In this document: positions 45,251 through 54,623 of the stretch, in pieces | Layout: each line of letters begins with the position of its first letter | Numbering within the stretch: position 1 is the first letter of the stretch | Notes under the pieces: generated by a model | Told to the model about the DNA's origin: nothing | The model's input: only the letters and a program-made list of their open reading frames with translations | Databases searched by the model: none | Program-made: the position numbers and the translations under genes | DNA from: Thermoplasmata archaeon | Lineage (GTDB): Archaea > Thermoplasmatota > Thermoplasmata > Thermoplasmatales > Thermoplasmataceae | Direction of reading: 5' to 3' | Assembly (NCBI GenBank): GCA_021797735.1 | Contig: JAJZZE010000045.1 | Location: 1-64,000 of the forward strand | Length of the DNA stretch: 64,000 nt

Positions 45251-45738
45251 ACAGGTACTGAATTTAAGCGGGACAAAGATCGCATGTCTGTAAATGGCAA
45301 TTAACCCTCATTCAGCACAAATTGCTGGCTAAAATTACTTAGAAACTGCATCTCTATTTGTGGCAGTTGTTGCTTCACTATCCACGGGAATCCTGGGCTG
45401 TACAGTACAATAGCAGGGTAGAAGTATAGCAGCCCTATACCCTTATTAATTCTCATGCTGTTAAGTCACACCGGTGGTCTTTGAAGCTGCTGCATTTCCA
45501 CAAATATGGGCATACATGCCTCTTTGCATGACTTGACTAAAGGACAGTGGAATGCACCATTTATTTTTCCACATTAATTGATTGTGTGGAATTCACATGC
45601 TTGCCGGTTCTTAATCCTCTCAGTAGTAGGCCAGCTGGTTACCATCATTTCCTGTGTAAGACTATTTTTCCGGTGGAAGTGGTTGGATCTTCTGTAGTCC
45701 TGGTCAGGTGCCATCTGCTGTTTAATGATGATAATCTA
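45251..45738. other. Intergenic region with possible decayed coding sequence on the minus strand
   Basis: Almost 490 bp without a credible gene. On the minus strand an ATG near 45712 opens about 47 codons (MAPDQDYRRSNHFHRKNSL...), and a shifted frame continues with a CPLVKSCKEACMP Cys pattern. Together they look like remnants of one gene, family unknown. Confidence 0.3.
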
Positions 45739-46497
45739 TTACAGTTCTATATCGGCTACAGGCATGATTACATTTTCATGTTTTTTAGAATTTAAAAGAT
45801 TAAAAGTATCATTGGTTAAGTGTACAGGTACAAGTTTCTTAGCACGGCTATCTTTAAAAACTTTCATGGCAGAGGAATATGTAGAATGTTTCCAGAATGC
45901 GGCTATATCACTATCTTCATCGGTGTATGTCATTTCATGCAGAAGTATATCAGCATTTTCTCCAGCCACGATTGCAGATTCTGTATATGCCGTATCACCT
46001 GTATATGTTATGATGAACCCATTATAATCCAGCCGGTATATACTGTCAGGGATAATGTGATTTCCAGGAAAAGATTCTATGTAATCATGTTCGGTTCTTT
46101 CAATATATTCAGGCTTGACTTCATATACTTCCCTACCGGTATTATTTTCATGCATTTTTGATCTAACCTTAAATTTTTCATTATCTGGCGTAAAGTATAA
46201 TTTCAGTATATTTTCCGTGGCTGCCTTAATTCCACTGGGCCCCATTATTGAAAGTTCCTCTTCAGCATGGTTTATTGCCCTGTACCAGAGAAGCTCAGCA
46301 AGTCCTCCATAATGGTCAAGATGCATATGGCTTATCAACACCTTTTTTATTGAGCATGGATCAATATTATTTTCCAGTAATGATTCAATGGTATGCGGTC
46401 CAAAATCAAGTATAATCTTTCTATCTATAAGTATAGATACATTCCTTTTTCCAGCCCTTATATGGGATGACCAGTTTCCTAAAAATTTGATCTGCAT
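45739..46497 (-). CDS. Metallo-beta-lactamase-fold hydrolase (RNase Z-like)
   Basis: 252 residues from the ATG at 46497 (MQIKFLGNWSSHIRAGKRNVSILI); an ATG six codons upstream is also possible. Metal-binding motifs are SHMHLDHYGGL (HxHxDH), FPGNH, YTGDTAY (Asp ligand) and the C-terminal VPVHLT. The layout is that of the RNase Z/ElaC branch, which processes tRNA 3' ends, but the protein lacks the long exosite arm, so another MBL hydrolase is possible. Confidence 0.85.
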   Translation of the reverse strand: MQIKFLGNWSSHIRAGKRNVSILIDRKIILDFGPHTIESLLENNIDPCSIKKVLISHMHLDHYGGLAELLWYRAINHAEEELSIMGPSGIKAATENILKLYFTPDNEKFKVRSKMHENNTGREVYEVKPEYIERTEHDYIESFPGNHIIPDSIYRLDYNGFIITYTGDTAYTESAIVAGENADILLHEMTYTDEDSDIAAFWKHSTYSSAMKVFKDSRAKKLVPVHLTNDTFNLLNSKKHENVIMPVADIEL

Positions 46498-46930
46498 TAA
46501 TACACCACCATGCATTTTATTAAGTTCATTTTCATCATATGTATAAAAAGCATATATGATTATTTAATGCTATTCACAATAGGATATGTTGGAATATATA
46601 CAATATATAGAATAATATACATTTTTGCTTTCTATATATAAACATAGATGGCTTAATATATTGCCAGTTGGGATATATGGAAAACAGTTCAGTGTAAATA
46701 AGGCAGTTTTCAGCCATCTTCCGGGATGTATATCGATGGCTACTCTAAGCCATTAAACATGCTTTTGCCTTTCCGGCAATTCATTGCAGTACAACCTTCT
46801 CCAGGAAACAATCCATTCATTAACCCATAATTTTAAGAATTTATGATGGAAAATCACACAGTATTTATAACGCCTTACTCTGCTACAGGATAGGAAAAGG
46901 ATATAATCATGTAAGTGATAATATTATACA
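46498..46930. other. Intergenic region upstream of the SNF2 gene
   Basis: About 430 bp. It includes several ATATATA tracts near 46595-46640 that may serve the minus-strand MBL gene, and TATTTATAACGCC at 46862-46874, a TATA-like box for the SNF2 gene. No ORF or repeat of note was seen. Confidence 0.4.
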
Positions 46931-49900
46931 ATGAGCAAAACCGATCATATGTATGTAATGCATGGAACCTGCTATATTGATGAGCACAGTGTAAAGTTTC
47001 TGCTGTGGTCTGAAACGTCCGATAAAATAAAGAAAACAGAAAATTTCCACCCTTTTGCCACCAGTGCACAGAAAACTGTAAAATTGCTAAATGATATAAT
47101 TAATGATAAAAAGATAAAAACAGAAACTACTTCTCTGCCCGCACACTTCCCAACTTTTGGAAATACACCACTTCTTTCAAACCAGATCTCTGGAATGGTT
47201 GATTATACTAAAGACTCTGAGATCGATAACCCGGAATTGAAAGAGTGGGCAGTTCCATGTGCTGTGGTAGACATAGCAGATATTTTCACAATTCTATCCG
47301 GAAACGATAAAGGCAATGAGTACATAATTCCGGGAAGTGATTTTTTATTCTGGCGCAATGCCAGCCAGTTTGTTTATAACATCATTGCGGAACGGAAATT
47401 TCTTCCCACGGTAGTAGAGGATAGTTTCTCTGTTAGATCCAGATGGACTCCAATTCTGGAAACAAGCAGTGACCAGTCAATGGTTCAGTCGCTTGTAAAG
47501 GATATGCCACTTGCATGCCTCGCTTTTAACTATGGCCAGATTGATGCTGAAACGCTTTTAAAAACATACATGAATGTGGCCGTTGACACATTTTGCAGAT
47601 CTCAGATAAATACATACACAATTCCTGCCCAGGGAGGCGATGCCCTTAAATGGGTCTCATCCCTTTCCTCCGGCAGTTCACTGGTTACATTCAGCAGGAG
47701 CCTTGCAATACAGAAAATCTCCTCATGGTCCAGGGCTATTCAGAGCAGGATAGATTTTCCACTTCAGATGGCATTTGATCTGATCCCCCCCGATGGTGAT
47801 GATGATACGTGGAAGCTCAGGTTTATGGTTCAATCAAAAAATGACCCAAGCCTGATTATACCGTTTGAAAGGATATGGGGAAGAAATGATGTTGATGCCA
47901 TGGCATTTATAAAAAAATATACAGAATTTCCTGAGGAATTCCTTCTTCAATCGCTTGGCATGGCACAGTTGATATTTCCACCTATCAAAAAGGCACTCCA
48001 GTCCGCTAATCCGGCTGAACTGCCACTCACATCAGATGAAGTTTATCAATTTTTAAAAGATTATGGGGCTGTTCTGGGGGAATCCGGATTCAGTGTGCTA
48101 TTCCCGGAATGGTGGGGTAAAAAATCAGGAAAACCTGCACTGAAAATTAAGGCATCACCCGGCAGCCAGACAAAGAAACTGGGACTGGAAACACTTGTAA
48201 AATATGACCTGGAAATTGTTATGGATGGTGAACCTATTGGTGTCGGGGAACTTGAGCGCCTGGCGGCTATTAAATCACGCTTTGTGCATATAGGGAAAAA
48301 ATGGCTGGAAATAGATAAGGAGCAGTTAAACAAAATTTTGAAAATGTTACGGGATAATAAAAAACAGGTACCGCTTGCCCAGCTACTTTCAATGGCCGGC
48401 ATGGACAGCAATATACCGGTTATAGACATTGAGGGAGATGGATGGCTAAAGAATCTATTCAATAAAGAACACCATATGGATATGCCAGAACAGCCGGCAG
48501 GCCTTATGGGGGAATTACGGGAATACCAGAAACAGGGGCTTTCATGGCTAAATTTTATGGCAGGTTATGGGTTTGGTTGCTGCCTGGCAGATGATATGGG
48601 ACTTGGCAAAACGATTGAAATCATTTCATACATGCTGAAAAGGCATGAGTCCCAGGAAAATAAGGGTGTAACACTTGTTGTATGCCCTACCTCGGTTATA
48701 AGTAACTGGGTACACGAATTGAATAAGTTTGCCCCATCACTCAGGGTACATGTACATCATGGCAGTGATAGGATGAAGGAGCAGGAGCTTGTGGATACAA
48801 TTATCAATTATGATGTGGTTATAACATCATATTCACTGCTAACAAGGGATTTCAACATACTGTATAAGATAAACTGGGAGGGCATTGTAGCAGACGAGGC
48901 ACAGTATATTAAAAACTCCGGAACAAAGCAGAGCAGAGCAATCAGGTCATTAAGTGCAATGTATAGAATTGCTTTAACCGGCACGCCAATAGAAAACAGG
49001 CTTGAGGACCTGAGGTCCATATTTGATTTCATTAATCCAGGATATCTTGGAGGTGAAAAAACCTTCAAGAAAAACTTCACAGAACCAATCATTAAGGAAG
49101 GTGATGATACTGTTTCTGATAAACTTGGCAGGCTTGTAGGCCCATTTATTCTGAGAAGGGTTAAAACAGATAAGAATGTTATATCCGACCTTCCAGAAAA
49201 AGAGGAAATAAAGCTGTACGTGCCTGTGTCAAGGGAACAGGCTACACTCTATGCTGCAACAGTAAAGGCAATGTTAGAGGATGTGGAGGAATTAAAGGGC
49301 ATTAAGAGAAGCGGCATAATACTTTCTACCATCACAAAGCTTAAGAGACTTATGGATCATCCATCACTGGTTTCAGGGGACAAAAATTATAATGAAGAAC
49401 GATCAGAAAAGATGGTCAGGTTAATGGATATGCTGGAAGAAATCCTGGCAAATGGTGAAAAAGTACTGATTTTTACCCAGTATATTGAGGCGGGAAAAAT
49501 TATAAAGGAACTTATTATAAAAAGGTTCCACGAAGAGGCTCTATTCCTTTCTGGGAATGTTCCCAGGATTGTAAGGGAGCAGATGATTGAGAGATTCCAG
49601 AATGCGGGAGGGCCAAAAATTTTTATCATCTCTGTAAAGGCCGGGGGTGCGGGGATAAATCTTACTGCGGCCACAAACGTGATACATTTTGACAGATGGT
49701 GGAATCCTGCAGTAGAGAACCAGGCCACTGACAGGGCTTACCGTATAGGGCAGTCAAAACTTGTCCGTGTATATAAATTCATATCAACAGGAACTATTGA
49801 GGAAAAGATTGATGGCATAATAGAGGGAAAAACATATCTGAGCAAAAAAATTATCAAATCCACAGACGAATCATGGGTTAGTAACCTGTCTACCAGTAAT

Positions 49901-49954
49901 CTTAAGGATCTGTTTACCCTCAGGAAAGAGGCAATAGCAGAGGTGAAAGATTAA
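46931..49954 (+). CDS. SWI2/SNF2-family helicase-like ATPase
   Basis: 1007 residues. The first 500 are a poorly conserved accessory part resembling the SNF2-associated domain of bacterial HelZ-type proteins. Then come the SNF2 ATPase motifs: LREYQKQGLSWLNFM, ADDMGLGKTIEIISYML (Walker A, about 553-570), VVCPTSVISNWVHEL, VADEAQYIKN (motif II, about 655), ALTGTPIENRLEDLRSIFDF, KVLIFTQYIEAGKII and GGAGINLTAATNVIHFDRWWNPAVENQATDRAYRIGQ (motifs V-VI). It moves on double-stranded DNA or remodels protein-DNA complexes. It is followed after 1 bp by a SWIM-domain gene, the usual partner. Confidence 0.95.
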   Translation: MSKTDHMYVMHGTCYIDEHSVKFLLWSETSDKIKKTENFHPFATSAQKTVKLLNDIINDKKIKTETTSLPAHFPTFGNTPLLSNQISGMVDYTKDSEIDNPELKEWAVPCAVVDIADIFTILSGNDKGNEYIIPGSDFLFWRNASQFVYNIIAERKFLPTVVEDSFSVRSRWTPILETSSDQSMVQSLVKDMPLACLAFNYGQIDAETLLKTYMNVAVDTFCRSQINTYTIPAQGGDALKWVSSLSSGSSLVTFSRSLAIQKISSWSRAIQSRIDFPLQMAFDLIPPDGDDDTWKLRFMVQSKNDPSLIIPFERIWGRNDVDAMAFIKKYTEFPEEFLLQSLGMAQLIFPPIKKALQSANPAELPLTSDEVYQFLKDYGAVLGESGFSVLFPEWWGKKSGKPALKIKASPGSQTKKLGLETLVKYDLEIVMDGEPIGVGELERLAAIKSRFVHIGKKWLEIDKEQLNKILKMLRDNKKQVPLAQLLSMAGMDSNIPVIDIEGDGWLKNLFNKEHHMDMPEQPAGLMGELREYQKQGLSWLNFMAGYGFGCCLADDMGLGKTIEIISYMLKRHESQENKGVTLVVCPTSVISNWVHELNKFAPSLRVHVHHGSDRMKEQELVDTIINYDVVITSYSLLTRDFNILYKINWEGIVADEAQYIKNSGTKQSRAIRSLSAMYRIALTGTPIENRLEDLRSIFDFINPGYLGGEKTFKKNFTEPIIKEGDDTVSDKLGRLVGPFILRRVKTDKNVISDLPEKEEIKLYVPVSREQATLYAATVKAMLEDVEELKGIKRSGIILSTITKLKRLMDHPSLVSGDKNYNEERSEKMVRLMDMLEEILANGEKVLIFTQYIEAGKIIKELIIKRFHEEALFLSGNVPRIVREQMIERFQNAGGPKIFIISVKAGGAGINLTAATNVIHFDRWWNPAVENQATDRAYRIGQSKLVRVYKFISTGTIEEKIDGIIEGKTYLSKKIIKSTDESWVSNLSTSNLKDLFTLRKEAIAEVKD

Positions 49955-49955
49955 A

Positions 49956-50807
49956 ATGTCTAAAAAATATTATGGAAATTATTCTCCGTATTATGCTCCA
50001 AGTCGCCCCAGAAAGGCAGAGGGAGGCATAAGGGTAAATTCTAAGGGTGGTGTGGTTGCAAAGAAATGGTGGTCAAAAAGATTTATAGAAATACTTTCCT
50101 CCTACGGATGGGCAAACAGGCTTCAACGGGGTAGGAGATATGCAAGATCCGGGCAGGTTCTTAGAATTAATATTGAAAGTGGAAAAATTTCTGCAGAGGT
50201 GCAGGGATCAATGGCAAAACCATACAGGGTTGAAATTGAATTCCAGGAAATTGATGAGAGAACATGGAACAACATTATCGATGCCATGAAAAAGAAACCT
50301 GAATTTACCTCACTGTTGCTTGCAGGTGAGCTCAGCCCGGAGATTGAGGAACTCTTTGAAAAATCAGGATCCAAATTATTCCCTGCAAAACCAGATGATA
50401 TCAAAATGAACTGCAGCTGCCCTGATTATGCAAACCCATGCAAGCACATAGCCGCCGTGTTCTACGTTATGGCTGATGCTTTTGACAGTGACCCATTCAT
50501 ACTGCTTCAGCTCAGGGGGAAAACACAGGAACAGATACTGCAGGCGTTTTCAGAAGCCCATAATGAAAAACATTTAGCATCCGGTATAGCTCCATCAAAC
50601 GGAACAGGAATTTCCAGGGATTTTATTGATAAATTCTGGAGAGAGCCAGCAATAACCATATCTGAAATACATCAGCAATCCGGGTCCACTATTATTCCAT
50701 TGAAAAAATACCCACCCCCGTCTGATTTTAATGATGAGACCATAACAGCAATACTGAACAGGTATTATGAAGAAATTAGAAAAGGGCTTGAAAAAATTAA
50801 TAGATAG
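49956..50807 (+). CDS. SWIM zinc-finger protein
   Basis: 283 residues with the SWIM motif NCSCPDYANPCKHIAAVFYVMAD (CxCx6CxH, about residues 152-168). The N-terminal YSPYYAPSRPRKAEGGIRVNSKGG stretch is basic and may bind nucleic acid. It starts 1 bp after the SNF2 gene stop, and such pairs are common in bacteria and archaea; the two probably work as one complex in DNA repair or restriction of invaders (inference). Confidence 0.92.
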   Translation: MSKKYYGNYSPYYAPSRPRKAEGGIRVNSKGGVVAKKWWSKRFIEILSSYGWANRLQRGRRYARSGQVLRINIESGKISAEVQGSMAKPYRVEIEFQEIDERTWNNIIDAMKKKPEFTSLLLAGELSPEIEELFEKSGSKLFPAKPDDIKMNCSCPDYANPCKHIAAVFYVMADAFDSDPFILLQLRGKTQEQILQAFSEAHNEKHLASGIAPSNGTGISRDFIDKFWREPAITISEIHQQSGSTIIPLKKYPPPSDFNDETITAILNRYYEEIRKGLEKINR

Positions 50808-51044
50808 GATAGGCGCGTATTCAGATATCCGCTCATGGATGCCCAATCAATTCAGTGCACAGTTCTATCAAGCAATATACTGGATTTATATTAATATCAA
50901 AATGAACTGTGGCAATGTTTTATATCTCTATAATGGGACCATCTTACAGTTTTTACACAATGCATTAACATATGTTTCCAGTCATAAACCTGCTATCCGT
51001 GGCAACCATCATGCATTATTTTCCTTATATGCATTGATAGAAAA

Positions 51045-51272
51045 TTAGAAAACAACAGGTGGTTCCGGTTTCTCAATTTCCGACATTCCATGTATTTTTC
51101 TGAGGTCCACAACAAAAATTCCAATCGATACACTCATAGCAATAATCCAGAATATAATGGAAACTGTATGGTAATCATAGGGATGTTTAATAACAAAATT
51201 GCAGTTCCAGGATGAAACAGTAATGAGGATATAATATTCAGTATAATACCGTTTAGCTGATTTTATATCCAT
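51045..51272 (-). CDS. Small membrane protein, 75 aa
   Basis: 75 residues with a hydrophobic segment near residues 36-55 (TVSIIFWIIAMSVSIGIFVVDLRKI) and a weaker one near 15-24. Unknown function. It lies 6 bp downstream of the UPF0145-like gene on the same strand and is probably co-transcribed with it. Confidence 0.55.
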   Translation of the reverse strand: MDIKSAKRYYTEYYILITVSSWNCNFVIKHPYDYHTVSIIFWIIAMSVSIGIFVVDLRKIHGMSEIEKPEPPVVF

Positions 51273-51278
51273 ATTCCT

Positions 51279-51647
51279 TCAGGAAAGGGATACCCGTTCA
51301 ACGTTTTCCGAAATATCAGATACAATTACCGCAGTTCCGTATGCCACTATTTCTGTCATCACCTGGCCTATATCTGAGGAATCAAATCTCAGTTCAATTA
51401 CAGCATTTGCGCCCGTCTGTTTAGCTGCATCTCTGAGCCTTTCCATGGCAGTGTTCCTCGCATCTGAAAGCATCTTTGAATATTCCTTTATTTCCCCTCC
51501 GGCTATTGATCTCAGCCCGGCCATTAGATTACCTCCAAGCCCTCTACTTCTTACTGTAATGCCCCAGGTAGTGCCTATTACCCTGTCAACTTTCTTTCCC
51601 GGGACATAATTGGTAGTAACCATTATTACATTTGGGTTTTCATCCAT
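51279..51647 (-). CDS. YbjQ/UPF0145 family protein
   Basis: 122 residues matching YbjQ: VTTNYVPGKKVDRVIGTTWGITVRSRGLGGNLMAGLRSIAGGEIKEYSKMLSDARNTAMERLRDAAKQTGANAVIELRFD. It is a small oligomeric protein of unclear function (annotated as heavy-metal binding in some entries). First gene of a two-gene unit with the small membrane protein. Confidence 0.93.
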   Translation of the reverse strand: MDENPNVIMVTTNYVPGKKVDRVIGTTWGITVRSRGLGGNLMAGLRSIAGGEIKEYSKMLSDARNTAMERLRDAAKQTGANAVIELRFDSSDIGQVMTEIVAYGTAVIVSDISENVERVSLS

Positions 51648-51775
51648 ATTTATTACCTCTGGCTGTTATATCTGCCGTGCATATTTAAATTTTCACCCTA
51701 TATTTATTTCCCACGTTACAAATATTAGGGGTAGTGTAATAATTAATTGCAATTTTGATCCTTGAATGTTAAATC

Positions 51776-52305
51776 CTGACTTCGCCAAATGAATGTGCCA
51801 TAGTGCTATTTGCCAATTTACTTTTTTACATTATTACCACCTCAAATTCAATGTTTTATCCTCATATCTCTTGATGAAATCACCAAATAGATCTGTTATC
51901 TGGGGTGTAATGTTGCTTATGATGTGGAATCTGAAGTTAGATCTTGGATATACAACCGTCTTTGAACATGAGATCAGGTATTTTTTGAGCAGTTTTACAT
52001 TTACTATGCCCTTTCTCTTCCTTTCTTCAAAATGTATGTCAAATTTTTCATCATTTTTCTGGGGATCATCCTTTTCCCGACCACTCTCTTCTTCCGGTTT
52101 ATGTGGACTCTCCATGCCATTGCCGGATCCTAAAAAATGTGTCAAATTTATTATAAAATCTGTGAGGAATGTTATGAAGAAAAGCCCATTTATTGAATAA
52201 CCATTCCAGTGCCTTATTGGCCTTATCTCAAGCCCCTCCTTGAGAGAGAGGATGAACTTCTCAGGCTTTTAATCTATATATTTTCTTTCAAAATGGCGAA
52301 GTCAA
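51776..52305. mobile_element. IS remnant with inverted ends and 8-bp target duplication
   Basis: Ends (C)TGACTTCGCCA at 51776-51787 and its reverse complement at 52294-52305 (11 bp perfect, outermost base differing). The same 8-mer GTTAAATC flanks both sides (51768-51775 and 52306-52313). The 530-bp body keeps only the 3' part of a transposase gene, so it is an internally deleted element that transposed in this state or was deleted after insertion. It interrupts a Doc-like toxin gene. Confidence 0.8.
51834..52265 (-). pseudogene. Transposase C-terminal fragment
   Basis: Reading from about 52265 down: EKFILSLKEGLEIRPIRHWNGYSINGLFFITFLTDFIINLTHFLGS, then a charged tail. This is the C-terminal part of IS4-superfamily DDE transposases (around the last catalytic Glu and the following helix), comparable to the VEKLFLSSKSF...LRVHGIETLYGHLFVNLITLTI section of the intact transposase nearby. 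The N-terminal two-thirds are missing. Confidence 0.65.
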
Positions 52306-52430
52306 GTTAAATCCATTCTTTCAATCGACGACTGAACCGTATTTTTATTCATGAAGCCATCACTCACTTTAAATTTTTTAACAATATCATTATGGATATT
52401 GAAAATTATTTCTGATGTTATATTTTTCAT
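52306..52430 (-). pseudogene. Doc (death-on-curing)-like toxin, 5' fragment cut by the IS remnant
   Basis: The ATG at 52430 opens MKNITSEIIFNIHNDIVKKF, then VSDGFMNKNTVQSSIERMDL, which matches the start of Doc/Fic proteins (IxxIHxxIxxxxGxxDGxxNxNxLxSAIER). The frame runs into the inverted repeat of the IS remnant at the GTTAAATC target site. On the far side no Fic motif (HPFxDGNKR) is found, so the rest of the gene is gone. Confidence 0.55.
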
Positions 52431-52436
52431 TAAAAA

Positions 52437-52547
52437 TTAAAGTTTTGATAATCTTTCAAAAATGACTTTACCCATTGGGTCTTTATTTAATATGTAATCT
52501 ACATACTCATCTATTTCCTTATTTAGTAATCTTTCCTTCTCACTCAC
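52437..52547 (-). CDS. Possible small antitoxin partner of the Doc fragment
   Basis: A GTG-started 36-codon frame (VSEKERLLNKEIDEYVDYIL...) ends 6 bp before the Doc ATG. Position and size fit the C-terminal part of, or a short, Phd-like antitoxin. It begins 27 bp downstream of the IS1634-type element's target site, so its own 5' end may have been cut off. Tentative. Confidence 0.35.
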   Translation of the reverse strand: MSEKERLLNKEIDEYVDYILNKDPMGKVIFERLSKL

Positions 52548-52579
52548 TCTCTCACCAGAAATGCATTATATGGCTGTAT

Positions 52580-54236
52580 CCTTAACTCTTCATAAATGTA
52601 GGCACATATTCTGGACTTATTGAGAAACCAGACAGAATATCCTTCTGTTTCCCTGTGATTTCTGTTGTAATTTCCTTTCCATCCTGAAGGACAACCTTCC
52701 TCATCTTATGCAGCTCCAGGAACATCTTCTCCACAGAATATTTCTTCAGGAGGCCTGATGACCTCATATCCCTGATGACCATGGTTCGTATTGTCAGGGT
52801 TATAAGGTTCACAAAGAGATGCCCGTAGAGGGTCTCTATGCCATGTACCCTCAATGGCTCACCACCTGCAAAGCTCTTTGATGAAAGGAATAATTTCTCC
52901 ACAGAATCCCTCTTCCTGTACTCACTCAGAACGTATGGTGCATCAAGGTCACCGGTGTATACGATTATCGTGATGCCACACCGGTTTATCCGCTGGGATA
53001 CAGAGCTGTCCCTGACCTTAAGTTGAAACGTTCCATTATATTTCCATGATATGAATTGCCTGTATGGCCCCATGATATCGTTCACTACCTTCAGCGGTTT
53101 CTCCCATTTCCTTACACTCCTGCCGGAGAGCCTTTCCATCCTTTCCTGCAATGCAGAATAGAATGCAATCCGTTCCCTTTTATCCCTCTCTGGATCATAA
53201 AATACCCAGGCACTGATTGTATTCTGCCCGATGTTCAGTTCATGCTTCTGTGCAAAGAGGATATCACCGGACAGGCGGATCATGTTCCCACCCTTCTCTA
53301 TAGTTTTCCTGGCATGAAGTGCCAGTTTCTTAACCTCCTTCACTGTATACGATGCGGGCATGATAATGTCCATATTCACTCTCAGAAGGTATTCAATGTT
53401 TGATGATGAGAACATTCCCCTGTCCATGATGAATGTGACATTCTTAATCCCTGCAGACCTCAGTGTCTCTACTGTGTTTTTCACCGTTGTTACATCCACA
53501 ACCGATCCGGGATAGACATCATAGAATACCGGTATGCCCATATCACGGGATTCAACCAGCGATACATTGACCTGCGGCAGATCTGGATCTGAACGGGAAT
53601 AACCATACTCAAGGAACTCTATATCCCCTGCCTGTGATGAGAACGATGTCAGGTCGTAATATACCGCATCTGGTTTTCCCACCACATGGAGGATCTCCAC
53701 AAGAAATGAATGGTTGGGGTTCATTCCACCCACCGCCTTAAGGATCCTTGAGAGTGAGGACGGTGAAAGATCGGCTGTGTAGAGCTGGCTCAGGTAGGAA
53801 TCACCATACCATTCCTCCAGGTTGTTCATTGCCTCAGGCCTTATGACACGGTTTATGGCCATTATGAGAACTGTACCGGCATAATCACCCAGGATCTTGC
53901 TTAATATCTCCTGGAGGTTAAGTTCCTTTATAGCCTTCATTACGGGCATAAGCTCGCCATAGGTGTATGTCCTTGCAGACCTTTCCACAATCTTTCCATC
54001 CTTAACGGGCCCCATATATTCTGATCTCTGGCGGATCTTCTTCAACGTCCTGTCATAATATGGCGTTATCCTGTACATGTACGGTTTCCCGTGAATGGTT
54101 TTGATACGATCGAAACTCTTCATGTAGTTACTGTAGGCACATATAGCATATTAATATTTCTATCACACGGATACTAAAACATGGGTTTTACAAAAACCTA
54201 ATCAAATTATGTGCCTAAAAAATTGAAGAGTTCAGG
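52580..54236 (-). mobile_element. Complete IS1634-type insertion sequence
   Basis: A 1657-bp element. The left end begins CCTTAACTCTTCA and continues to TAGGCACATA; the right end, read inward, begins CCTGAACTCTTCA and reaches TAGGCACATA, so the imperfect inverted repeat is about 32 bp. Identical CTGTAT 6-mers flank it (52574-52579 and 54237-54242). It carries one intact transposase. Length, end sequence and 6-bp duplication agree with the IS1634 family of the IS4 superfamily. Confidence 0.88.
52582..54123 (-). CDS. IS1634-family DDE transposase
   Basis: 513 residues, intact. DDE core: VYYDLTSFSS (first Asp), IMDRGMFSSSNIEYLL (second Asp) and YRKRDSVEKLFLSSKSF (Glu), then LRVHGIETLYGHLFVNLITLTIR. 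It cuts and pastes the surrounding element. Its stop codon lies within the left inverted repeat of the IS. GC content is higher than in the neighbouring host genes, which suggests recent arrival. The intact frame and perfect flanking duplication suggest it can still move. Confidence 0.93.
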   Translation of the reverse strand: MKSFDRIKTIHGKPYMYRITPYYDRTLKKIRQRSEYMGPVKDGKIVERSARTYTYGELMPVMKAIKELNLQEILSKILGDYAGTVLIMAINRVIRPEAMNNLEEWYGDSYLSQLYTADLSPSSLSRILKAVGGMNPNHSFLVEILHVVGKPDAVYYDLTSFSSQAGDIEFLEYGYSRSDPDLPQVNVSLVESRDMGIPVFYDVYPGSVVDVTTVKNTVETLRSAGIKNVTFIMDRGMFSSSNIEYLLRVNMDIIMPASYTVKEVKKLALHARKTIEKGGNMIRLSGDILFAQKHELNIGQNTISAWVFYDPERDKRERIAFYSALQERMERLSGRSVRKWEKPLKVVNDIMGPYRQFISWKYNGTFQLKVRDSSVSQRINRCGITIIVYTGDLDAPYVLSEYRKRDSVEKLFLSSKSFAGGEPLRVHGIETLYGHLFVNLITLTIRTMVIRDMRSSGLLKKYSVEKMFLELHKMRKVVLQDGKEITTEITGKQKDILSGFSISPEYVPTFMKS

Positions 54237-54281
54237 CTGTATATAAATCATATCATTTATATATAATAAAATATTATATTA

Positions 54282-54623
54282 ATGACATCTATGGATTCAT
54301 TAGCGGGGGATAACCGTGAAAAAGCCTATAAACTATTTAAAATCAGTAGAATTTTAGTGGTGGTAATGATAATTATGCTTTTAATCTATGCTTCTGTATT
54401 GTTTTATATTGTATTCAATACAAAATTATTCCTGCACGTAAATCTAATTACCGTATTTTCCCTTATTATAGGGTTTGCCATTTTTATTGGTATTATTAAC
54501 TTTGTTATGCAATTTCTCAGAAGTAAAGCTGTTAGCATGTACACCGGCAGAAATATCCGGGATCTCTCGAGAAATGAGATATATACAACAGTTAAAGAAT
54601 TAAGGAGGTATAAAAATAATTAA
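54282..54623 (+). CDS. Small membrane protein, 113 aa
   Basis: 113 residues with two hydrophobic helices (about 24-47 and 53-80), a charged N-terminus and a basic C-terminus (RSKAVSMYTGRNIRDLSRNEIYTTVKELRRYK). Unknown family. A TTATATATAATA box lies about 25 nt before the ATG. It is convergent with lipB (4-bp overlap). Confidence 0.65.
   Translation: MTSMDSLAGDNREKAYKLFKISRILVVVMIIMLLIYASVLFYIVFNTKLFLHVNLITVFSLIIGFAIFIGIINFVMQFLRSKAVSMYTGRNIRDLSRNEIYTTVKELRRYKNN

Noticed and set aside
45547-46027. Plus-strand ORFs over the MBL hydrolase gene and its 3' flank
   Set aside because: They are mostly antisense to a well-supported minus-strand gene and lack protein character.
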